DNA of 64,000 nt. Origin: Euonymus europaeus (Eukaryota; Streptophyta; Magnoliopsida; Celastrales; Celastraceae). Position 1 is the stretch's first letter; each line of letters opens with the position of its first letter. The translations under genes and the position numbers were made by a program. Under the pieces are notes generated by a model. That model did no database searches. It had not been told where the DNA came from and worked only from the letters and a program-made list of their open reading frames with translations. Of this stretch, positions 50,903-62,581 are shown piece by piece. The stretch lies in the NCBI GenBank assembly GCA_963580455.1, contig OY756961.1:14365001-14429000 (forward strand), read 5' to 3'.

Positions 50903-53900
50903 CCTCCATAGAGAGAGTTGAGCAACTTCGAACTATCAAAGTTGCTCGGGATAGACTTTTTATTGTTCTTCTATGTTAAATTTTACGAGTATAAGCTTCC
51001 TGCATTATTTCGATGCCAAAACACCAACTTTCTATGACAAATAGACAAAACCGTTAAAAGCTCCTCCATAGAGAGAGTTGAGCAACTTCGGACTATCAAA
51101 GTTGCTCGGGATAGACATTTTATTGTTCTTCTATGTCAAATTTTACGAGTATAAGCTTCCTCAATTATTTCGATGCCAAAACACCAACTTTCTACGACAA
51201 ATAGACAAAACTGTTAAAAGCTCCTCCATAGAGAGAGTTGAGCAACTTCCGACCATCAAAATTGCTCTATGTACAACTTTTATTGTTCTTATATGTCAAA
51301 TTTTACGAGTATAAGCTTCATAGTTTATTTCGATGCCAAAACACCAACTTTCTATGACAAATAGACAAACCCGCTAAAAGCACCTCCATAGAGAGAGATG
51401 AGCAACTTCGGACTATCAAAGTTGCTCGGGATAGACTTTTTATTGTTCTTCTATGTCAACTTTTACGAGTATTAGCTTCCTACATTATTTGGATGCCAAA
51501 ACACTAACTTTCTATGACAAATGGACAAAACCGATAAAAGCTCCTCCATAGAGAGAGTTATGGAACTTCGAACCATCAAAATTGCTCTATGTACACTTTT
51601 TGTTGTTCTTCTATGTGAAATTTTACGAGTATAAGCTTCCTAGATTATTTCGATGCCAAAACACCAACTTTCTATGACAAATGGACAAAACCGTTAAAAG
51701 CTCCTCCATAGAGAGAGTTGAGCAACTTTGGACTATCAAAGTTGCTCGGGATAGACTTTTTATTGTTTTTCTATGTCAAAATTTACGAGTATAAGCTTCC
51801 TACATTATTTCGATGCCAAAACACCAACTTTCTATGTCAAATAGACAGAATCGTTAAAAGCTCCTCCATAGAGAGAGTTGAGCAACTTCGGACTATCAAA
51901 GTTGCTCGGGATAGACATTTTATTGTTCTTCTATGTCAAATTTTACGAGTATAAGCTTCCTACATTATTTCGATGCCAAAACACCAACTTTCTATGACAA
52001 ATGGACAAAACCGTTAAAAGCTCCTCCATAGAGAGAGTTGAGCAACTTCGGACCATCAAAATTGCTCTATGTACACTTTTTGTTGTTCTTCTATGTGAAA
52101 TTTTACGAGTATAAGCTTCCTAGATTATTTTGATGCCAAAACACCAACTTTCTAGGACAAATGGAAAAAACCGTTAAAAGCTCCTCCATAGAGAGAGTTG
52201 AGCAACTTTGGACTATCAAAGTTGCTCGGGATAGACTTTTTATTGTTCTTCTATGTCAAAATTTACGAGTATAAGCTTCCTATATTATTTCGATGCCAAA
52301 ACACCAACTTTCTATGTCAAATAGACAAAACCGTTAAAAGCTCCTCCATAGAGAGAGTTGAGCAACTTCGGACTATCAAAGTTGCTCGGGATAGACATTT
52401 TATTGTTCTTCTATGTCAAATTTTACGAGTATAAGCTTCCTACTTTATTTCGATGCCAAAACACCAACTTTCTATGACAAATGGACAGAATCGTTAAAAG
52501 CTCCTCCATAGAGAGAGTTGAGCAACTTCGGACTATCAAAGTTGCTCAGGATAGACTTTTTATTGTTCTTCTATGTAAAATTTTACGAGTATAAGCTTCC
52601 TACATTATTTCGATGCCAAAACACCAACTTTCTATGTCAAATAGACAAAACCGTTAAAAGCTCCTCCATAGAGAGAGTTGAGCAACTTCGGACTATCAAA
52701 GTTGCTCGGGATAGACTTTTTATTGTTCTTCTATGTCAAAATTTACGAGTATAAGCTTCCTACATTATATCGAGGCCAAAACACCAACTTTCTACCACAA
52801 ATGGACAAAACCGTTAAAAGCTCCTCCATAGAGAGAGTTGAGCAACTTCGGACCATCAAAATTGCTCTATGTACACTTTTTGTTGTTCTTCTATGTGAAA
52901 TTTTACGAGTATAAGCTTCCTAGATTATTTCGATGCCAAAACACCAACTTTCTATGACAAATGGACAAAACCGTTAAAAGCTCCTCCATAGAGAGAGTTG
53001 AGCAACTTTGGACTATCAAAGTTGCTCGGGATAGACTTTTTATTGTTCTTCTATGTCAAAATTTACGAGTATAAGCTTCCTACATTATTTCGATGCCAAA
53101 ACACCAACTTTCTATGACAAATGGAAAAAACCGTTAAAAGCTCCTCCATAGAGAGAGTTGAACAACTTCGGATCATCAAAATTGCTCTATGTATACTTTT
53201 TGTTGTTCTTCTATGTGAAATTTTACGAGTACAAGCTTCCTAGATTATTTCGATGTCAAAACACCAACTTTTCATGACAAATAGACAAAACCGTTCAAAG
53301 CTTCTCCATAGAGAGTGTTGAGCGACTTCGGACCATCAAAGTTGCTCGATGTACAACTTTTATTGTTCTTATATGTCAAATTTTACGAGTATAAGCTTCA
53401 TAGTTTATTTCGATGCCAAAACACCAACTTTCTATGACAAATAGACAAACCCGCTAAAAGCACCTCCATAGAGAGAGATGAGCAACTTCGGACTATCAAA
53501 GTTGCTCGGGATAGACTTTTTATTGTTCTTCTATGTCAACTTTTACGAGTATTAGCTTCCTACATTATTTGGATGCCAAAACACTAACTTTCTATGACAA
53601 ATGGACAAAACCGATAAAAGCTCCTCCATAGAGAGAGTTATGCAACTTCGAACTATCAAAGTTGCTAGGGATAGACTTTTTATTGTTCTTCTATGTCAAA
53701 ATTTACGAGTATAAGCTTCCTACATTATTTCGATGCCAAAACACCAACTTTCTATGACAAATGGACAAAACCGTTAAAAGCTCCTCCATAGAGAGAGTTG
53801 AGCAACTTCGGATCATCAAAATTGCTCTATGTATACTTTTTGTTGTTCTTCTATGTGAAATTTTACGAGTATAAGCTTCCTAGATTATTTCGATGTCAAA

Positions 53901-54758
53901 ACACCAACTTTCTATGACAAATAGACAAAACCGTTCAAAGCTTCTCCATAGAGAGTGTTGAGCGACTTCGGACCATTAAAGTTGCTCGATGTACAACTTT
54001 TATTGTTCTTATATGTCAAATTTTACGAGTATAAGCTTCATAGTTTATTTCGATGCCAAAACACCAACTTTCTATGACAAATAGACAAACCAGCTAAAAG
54101 CACCTCCATAGAGAGAGATGAGCAACTTCGGACTATCAAAGTTGCTCGGGATAGACTTTTTATTGTTCTTCTATGTCAACTTTTACGAGTATTAGCTTCC
54201 TACATTATTTGGATGCCAAAACACTAACTTTCTATGACAAATGGACAAAACCGATAAAAGCTCCTCCATAGAGAGAGTTATGCAACTTCGAACTATCAAA
54301 GTTGCTAGGGATAGACTTTTTATTGTTCTTCTATGTCAAAATTTACGAGTATAAGCTTCCTACATTATTTCGATGCCAAAACACCAACTTTCTATGACAA
54401 ATGGACAAAACCGTTAAAAGCTCCTCCATAGATAGAGTTGAGCAACTTTGGATCATCAAAATTGCTCTATGTATACTTTTTGTTGTTCTTCTATGTGAAA
54501 TTTTACGAGTATAAGCTTCCTAGATTATTTCGATGTCAAAACACCAACTTTCTATGACAAATAGACAAAACCGTTCAAAGCTTCTCCATAGAGAGTGTTG
54601 AGCGACTTCGGACCATCAAAGTTGCTCGATGTACAATTTTTATTGTTCTTATATGTCAAATTTTACGAGCATTAAGCTTCCTACTTTATTTCGATGCCAA
54701 AACACCAACTTTCTATGACAAATGGACAGAATCGTTAAAAGCTCCTCCATAGAGAGAA

Positions 54759-57700
54759 TTGAGCAACTTCGGACTATCAAAGTTGCTCGGGATAGACTTT
54801 TTATTGTTCTTCTATGTAAAATTTTACGAGTATAAGCTTCCTACATTATTTCGATACCAAAACACCAACTTTCTATGTCAAATAGACAAAACCGTTAAAA
54901 GCTCCTCCATAGAGAGAGTTGAGCAACTTCGGACTATCAAAGTTGCTCGGGATAGACTTTTTATTGTTCTTCTATGTCAAAATTTACGAGTATAAGCTTC
55001 CTACATTATTTCGAGGCCAAAACACCAACTTTCTACCACAAATGGACAAAACCGTTAAAAGCTCCTCCATAGAGAGAGTTGAGCAACTTCAGACCATCAA
55101 AATTGCTCTATGTACACTTTTTGTTGTTCTTCTATGTGAAATTTTACGAGTGTAAGCTTTCTAGATTATTTCGATGCCAAAACACAAACTTTCTATGACA
55201 AATGGACAAAACCGTTAAAAGCTCCTCCATAGAGAGAGTTGAGCAACTTCGAACCATCAAAATTGCTTTATGTACACTTTTTGTTGTTCTTCTATGTGAA
55301 ATTTTACGAGTATAAGCTTACTAGATTATTTCGATGCCAAAACACCAACTTTCTATGACAAATGGACAAAACCGTTAAAAGCTCCTCCATAGAGAGAGTT
55401 GAGCAACTTCGGACTATCAAAGTTGCTCGGGATAGACTTTTTATTGTTCTTCTATGTCAAAATTTACGAGTATAAGCTTCCTACATTATTTCGATGCCAA
55501 AACACCACCTTTCTACGACAAATGGACAAAACCGTTAAAAGCTCCTCCATAGAGAGAGTTGAACAACTTCGGATCATCAAAATTGCTCTATGTACACTTT
55601 TTGTTGTTCTTCTATGTGGAATTTTACGAGTATAAGCTTCCTAGATTATTTCGATGTCAAAACACCAACTTTCTATGACAAATAGACAAAACCGTTAAAA
55701 GCTCCTCCATAGAGAGAGTTGAGCAACTTCAGACCATCAAAATTGCTCTATGTACACTTTTTATTGTTCTTATATGTCAACTTTTACGAGTATTAGCTTC
55801 CTACATTATTTGGATGCCAAAACACCAACTTTCTATGACAAATGGACAAAACCGATAAAAGCTCCTCCATAGAGAGAGTTATGCAACTTCGAACTATCAA
55901 AGTTGCTCGGGATAGACTTTTTATTGTTATTCTATGTCAAAATTTACGAGTATAAGCTTCCTATATTATTTCGATGCCAAAACACCAACTTTCTACGTCA
56001 AATGGACAAAACCGTTAAAAGCTCCTCCATAGAGAGAGTTGAGCAACTTCGGACCATCAAAGTTGCTCGGTGTACAATTTTTGTTGTTCTTATATGTCAA
56101 ATTTTATGAGTATAAGCTTCCTAGATTATTTTGATGCCAAAACACCAACTTTCTATGACGAATGAACAAAACCGTTAAAATATCCTCCATAGAGAGAGTT
56201 GAGCAACTTCGGACCATCAAAATTGCTCTATGTACACTTTTTGTTGTTCTTCTATGTGAAATTTTACGAGAGTAAGCTTCCTAGATTATTTCGATGCCAA
56301 AACACCAACTTTCTATGACAAATGGACAAAACCGTTAAAAGCTCCTCCATAGAGACAGTTGAGCAACTTCGGACTATCAAAGTTGCTCGGGATAGACTTT
56401 TTATTGTTCTTCTATGTCAAAATTTACGAGTATAAGCTTCCTACATTATTTCGATTCCAAAACACCAACTTTCTACGACAAATGGACAAAACCGTTAAAA
56501 GCTCCTCCATAGAGAGAGTTGAGCAACTTCAGACCATCAAAATTGCTCTATGTACACTTTTTGTTGTTCTTCTATGTGTAATTTTACGAGTATAAGCTTC
56601 CTAGATTATTTCGATGCCAAAACACAACCTTTCTATGACAAATGGACAAAACCGTTAAAAGCTCCTCCATAGAGAGATTTGAGTAACTTCGGACCATCAA
56701 AGTTGCTCGGTGTACAATTTTTATTGTTCTTATATGTCAAATTTTACGAGTATAAGTTTCGTAGATTATTTCGATGCCAAAACACCAACTTTCTATGACA
56801 AATAAACAAAACCGCTAAAAGCTACTCCATAGAGAGAGTTAAGCAACTTCGGATTATCAAAGTTTCTCGGGATAGACTTTTTATTGTTCTTCTATGTCAA
56901 AATTTACGAGTATAAGCTTCCTACATTATTTCGATGTCAAAACACTAACTTTCTATGACAAATGGACAAAACCAAAAAAGCTCCTCCATAGAGAGAGTTA
57001 TGCAACTTTTGAACATCAAAGTTGCTCGGTGTACAATTTTTATTGTTCTCATATGTCAAATTTTATTAGTATAAGCTTCCTAGATTATTTCGATGCCAAA
57101 ACACCAACTTTCTTTGACAAATGGAAAAAACCGTTAAAAGCTCCTCCATAGAGAGAATTGACCAACTTCAGACTATGAAAGTTGCTCGGGATAGACTTTT
57201 TATTGTTCTTCTATGTCAAATTTTACGAGTATAAGCTTCATACTTTATTTCGATGCCAAAACACCAACTTTCTATGACAAATGGACAGAATCATTAAAAG
57301 CTCCTCCATAGAGAGAGTTGAGCAACTTCGAACTATCAAAGTTGCTCGGGATAGACTTTTTATTGTTCTTCTATGTTAAATTTTACGAGTATAAGCTTCC
57401 TGCATTATTTCGATGCCAAAACACCAACTTTCTATGACAAATAGACAAAACCGTTAAAAGCTCCTCCATAGAGAGAGTTGAGCAACTTCGGACTATCAAA
57501 GTTGCTCGGGATAGACATTTTATTGTTCTTCTATGTCAAATTTTACGAGTATAAGCTTCCTCAATTATTTCGATGCCAAAACACCAACTTTCTACGACAA
57601 ATAGACAAAACCGTTAAAAGCTCCTCCATAGAGAGAGTTGAGCAACTTCCGACCATCAAAATTGCTCTATGTATACTTTTTGTTGTTCTTCTATGTGAAA

Positions 57701-59557
57701 TTTTACGAGTATAAGCTTCCTAGATTATTTCGATGTCAAAACACCAACTTTCTATGACAAATAGACAAAACCGTTAAAAGCTTCTCCATAGAGAGTGTTG
57801 AGCGACTTCGGACCATCAAAGTTGCTCGATGTACAATTTTTATTGTTCTTATATGTCAAATTTTACGAGTATAAGCTTCATAGATTATTTCGATGCCAAA
57901 ACACCAAATTTCTATGACAAATAGACAAACCCGCTAAAAGCACCTCCATAGAGAGAGATGAGCAACTTCGGACTATCAAAGTTGCTCGGGATAGACTTTT
58001 TATTGTTCTTCTATGTCAACTTTTACGAGTATTAGCTTCCTACATTATTTGGATCCCAAAACACCAACTTTCTATGACAAATGGACAAAACCGATAAAAG
58101 CTCCTCCATAGAGAGAGTTATGCAACTTCGAACTATCAAAGTTGCTCGGGATAGACTTTTTATTTTTCTTCTATGTCAAAATTTTCGAGTATAAGCTTCC
58201 TACATTATTTGGATGCCAAAACAACAACTTTCTACGACAAATGGACAAAACCGTTAAAAGCTCCTCCATAGAGAGAGTTGAGCAACTTCGGACCATCAAA
58301 ATTGCTCTATGTACACTTTTTGTTGTTCTTCTATGTGAAATTTTACGACTATAAGCTTCCAAGATTATTTCGATGCCAAAACACCAACTTTCTATGACGA
58401 ATGGACAAATCGTTAAAAGCTCCTCCATAGAGAGAGTTGAGCAACTTTGGACTATCAAAGTTGCTCGGGATAGACTTTTTATTCTTCTTCTATGTCAAAA
58501 TTTACGAGTATAAGCTTCCTACATTATTTCGATGCCAAAACACCAACTTTCTATGACAAATGGACAAAACCGTTAAAAGCTCCTCCATAGAGAGAGTTGA
58601 ACAACTTCGGATCATCAAAATTGCTCTATGTATACTTTTTGTTGTTCTTCTATGTGAAATTTTACGAGTATAAGCTTCCTAGATTATTTCGATGTCAAAA
58701 CACCAACTTTTCATGACAAATAGACAAAACCGTTCAAAGCTTCTCCATAGAGAGTGTTGAGCGACTTCGGACCATTAAAGTTGCTCGATGTACAACTTTT
58801 ATTGTTCTTATATGTCAAATTTTACGAGTATAAGCTTCATAGTTTATTTCGATGCCAAAACACCAACTTTCTATGACAAATAGACAAACCAGCTAAAAGC
58901 ACCTCCATAGAGAGAGATGAGCAACTTCGGACTATCAAAGTTGCTCGGGATAGACTTTTTATTGTTCTTCTATGTCAACTTTTACGAGTATTAGCTTCCT
59001 ACATTATTTGGATGCCAAAACACTAACTTTCTATGACAAATGGACAAAACCGATAAAAGCTCCTCCATAGAGAGAGTTATGCAACTTCGAACTATCAAAG
59101 TTGCTAGGGATAGACTTTTTATTGTTCTTCTATGTCAAAATTTACGAGTATAAGCTTCCTACATTATTTCGATGCCAAAACACCAACTTTCTATGACAAA
59201 TGGACAAAACCGTTAAAAGCTCCTCCATAGAGAGAGTTGAGCAACTTCGGATCATCAAAATTGCTCTATGTATACTTTTTGTTGTTCTTCTATGTGAAAT
59301 TTTACGAGTATAAGCTTCCTAGATTATTTCGATGTCAAAACACCAACTTTCTATGACAAATAGACAAAACCGTTCAAAGCTTCTCCATAGAGAGTGTTGA
59401 GCGACTTCGGACCATCAAAGTTGCTCGATGTACAATTTTTATTGTTCTTATATGTCAAATTTTACGAGCATTAAGCTTCCTACTTTATTTCGATGCCAAA
59501 ACACCAACTTTCTATGACAAATGGACAGAATCGTTAAAAGCTCCTCCATAGAGAGAA
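54759..59557 (+). repeat. Right-hand 30-mer inside the second 74-mer unit
   Basis: This is the counterpart of 42920-47718 at +11839 (m1 54759, m5 55399, m11 56359, m18 57478, m22 58118, m29 59237, m30 59397). It keeps all length markers: AACCAAAAAAGC in m14, GGACAAATCG in m23 and GAGCATTAAGC in m30. The next m1 is at 59558, 4799 bp later. Confidence 0.86.
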
Positions 59558-61477
59558 TTGAGCAACTTCGGACTATCAAAGTTGCTCGGGATAGACTTTT
59601 TATTGTTCTTCTATGTAAAATTTTACGAGTATAAGCTTCCTACATTATTTCGATACCAAAACACCAACTTTCTATGTCAAATAGACAAAACCGTTAAAAG
59701 CTCCTCCATAGAGAGAGTTGAGCAACTTCGGACTATCAAAGTTGCTCGGGATAGACTTTTTATTGTTCTTCTATGTCAAAATTTACGAGTATAAGCTTCC
59801 TACATTATTTCGAGGCCAAAACACCAACTTTCTACCACAAATGGACAAAACCGTTAAAAGCTCCTCCATAGAGAGAGTTGAGCAACTTCAGACCATCAAA
59901 ATTGCTCTATGTACACTTTTTGTTGTTCTTCTATGTGAAATTTTACGAGTGTAAGCTTTCTAGATTATTTCGATGCCAAAACACAAACTTTCTATGACAA
60001 ATGGACAAAACCGTTAAAAGCTCCTCCATAGAGAGAGTTGAGCAACTTCGAACCATCAAAATTGCTCTATGTACACTTTTTGTTGTTCTTCTATGTGAAA
60101 TTTTACGAGTATAAGCTTACTAGATTATTTCGATGCCAAAACACCAACTTTCTATGACAAATGGACAAAACCGTTAAAAGCTCCTCCATAGAGAGAGTTG
60201 AGCAACTTCGGACTATCAAAGTTGCTCGGGATAGACTTTTTATTGTTCTTCTATGTCAAAATTTACGAGTATAAGCTTCCTACATTATTTCGATGCCAAA
60301 ACACCACCTTTCTACGACAAATGGACAAAACCGTTAAAAGCTCCTCCATAGAGAGAGTTGAACAACTTCGGATCATCAAAATTGCTCTATGTACACTTTT
60401 TGTTGTTCTTCTATGTGGAATTTTACGAGTATAAGCTTCCTAGATTATTTCGATGTCAAAACACCAACTTTCTATGACAAATAGACAAAACCGTTAAAAG
60501 CTCCTCCATAGAGAGAGTTGAGCAACTTCAGACCATCAAAATTGCTCTATGTACACTTTTTATTGTTCTTATATGTCAACTTTTACGAGTATTAGCTTCC
60601 TACATTATTTGGATGCCAAAACACCAACTTTCTATGACAAATGGACAAAACCGATAAAAGCTCCTCCATAGAGAGAGTTATGCAACTTCGAACTATCAAA
60701 GTTGCTCGGGATAGACTTTTTATTGTTATTCTATGTCAAAATTTACGAGTATAAGCTTCCTATATTATTTCGATGCCAAAACACCAACTTTCTACGTCAA
60801 ATGGACAAAACCGTTAAAAGCTCCTCCATAGAGAGAGTTGAGCAACTTCGGACCATCAAAGTTGCTCGGTGTACAATTTTTGTTGTTCTTATATGTCAAA
60901 TTTTATGAGTATAAGCTTCCTAGATTATTTTGATGCCAAAACACCAACTTTCTATGACGAATGAACAAAACCGTTAAAATATCCTCCATAGAGAGAGTTG
61001 AGCAACTTCGGACCATCAAAATTGCTCTATGTACACTTTTTGTTGTTCTTCTATGTGAAATTTTACGAGAGTAAGCTTCCTAGATTATTTCGATGCCAAA
61101 ACACCAACTTTCTATGACAAATGGACAAAACCGTTAAAAGCTCCTCCATAGAGACAGTTGAGCAACTTCGGACTATCAAAGTTGCTCGGGATAGACTTTT
61201 TATTGTTCTTCTATGTCAAAATTTACGAGTATAAGCTTCCTACATTATTTCGATTCCAAAACACCAACTTTCTACGACAAATGGACAAAACCGTTAAAAG
61301 CTCCTCCATAGAGAGAGTTGAGCAACTTCAGACCATCAAAATTGCTCTATGTACACTTTTTGTTGTTCTTCTATGTGTAATTTTACGAGTATAAGCTTCC
61401 TAGATTATTTCGATGCCAAAACACAACCTTTCTATGACAAATGGACAAAACCGTTAAAAGCTCCTCCATAGAGAGAT

Positions 61478-61636
61478 TTGAGTAACTTCGGACCATCAAA
61501 GTTGCTCGGTGTACAATTTTTATTGTTCTTCTATGTCAAAATTTACGAGTATAAGCTTCCTACATTATTTCGATGTCAAAACACTAACTTTCTATGACAA
61601 ATGGACAAAACCAAAAAAGCTCCTCCATAGAGAGAG
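61478..61636 (+). repeat. Hybrid monomer m13/m14 marking a one-monomer deletion
   Basis: The monomer begins as m13 (TTGAGTAACTTCGGACC, GGTGTACAA) and continues as m14 (CTTCTATGTCAAAATTTACG, CTACATT, GATGTC, CACTAAC). The two halves are joined within 14 shared bases at 61517-61530. Compared with the copies at 44840-45158 and 49639-49957 exactly one 160-bp period has been lost. It is in the second 74-mer only. Confidence 0.88.
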
Positions 61637-62581
61637 TTATGCAACTTTTGAACATCAAAGTTGCTCGGTGTACCATTTTTATTGTTCTCATATGTCAAAT
61701 TTTATTAGTATAAGCTTCCTAGATTATTTCGATGCCAAAACACCAACTTTCTTTGACAAATGGAAAAAACCGTTAAAAGCTCCTCCATAGAGAGAATTGA
61801 CCAACTTCAGACTATGAAAGTTGCTCGGGATAGACTTTTTATTGTTCTTCTATGTCAAATTTTACGAGTATAAGCTTCATACTTTATTTCGATGCCAAAA
61901 CACCAACTTTCTATGACAAATGGACAGAATCATTAAAAGCTCCTCCATAGAGAGAGTTGAGCAACTTCGAACTATCAAAGTTGCTCGGGATAGACTTTTT
62001 ATTGTTCTTCTATGTTAAATTTTACGAGTATAAGCTTCCTGCATTATTTCGATGCCAAAACACCAACTTTCTATGACAAATAGACAAAACCGTTAAAAGC
62101 TCCTCCATAGAGAGAGTTGAGCAACTTCGGACTATCAAAGTTGCTCGGGATAGACATTTTATTGTTCTTCTATGTCAAATTTTACGAGTATAAGCTTCCT
62201 CAATTATTTCGATGCCAAAACACCAACTTTCTACGACAAATAGACAAAACCGTTAAAAGCTCCTCCATAGAGAGAGTTGAGCAACTTCCGACCATCAAAA
62301 TTGCTCTATGTATACTTTTTGTTGTTCTTCTATGTGAAATTTTACGAGTATAAGCTTCCTAGATTATTTCGATGTCAAAACACCAACTTTCTATGACAAA
62401 TAGACAAAACCGTTAAAAGCTTCTCCATAGAGAGTGTTGAGCGACTTCGGACCATCAAAGTTGCTCGATGTACAATTTTTATTGTTCTTATATGTCAAAT
62501 TTTACGAGTATAAGCTTCATAGATTATTTCGATGCCAAAACACCAAATTTCTATGACAAATAGACAAACCCGCTAAAAGCA

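Larger units (their letters stand above)
50903..62581 (+). repeat. 74-monomer higher-order unit, copy 2, one monomer short (about 11.68 kb)
   Basis: The copy starts inside a junction where m20 (CACCTCC, class C) is joined to m17 (GTTGAGCAACTTCGAACTATC) instead of m21 (GATGAGC); the switch lies between 50903 and 50917. The shift to copy 1 is 11839 until about 61516 and 11679 afterwards (62117/50438), because one 160-bp monomer is missing at 61517-61530. The match ends at about 62581, where normal m21 follows m20. Copy-specific changes include 51212 (AACTGTT), 52131 (TTTTGAT), 55267 (GCTTTATG) and 58055 (GGATCCC). Confidence 0.88.

Noticed and set aside
50903..62581. The possibility that the 11.84-kb duplication is an assembly error
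   Set aside because: Not accepted as the default, because the two copies differ at about 16 scattered sites and by one clean monomer deletion, which a simple duplicated contig would not show. It cannot be excluded without reads.
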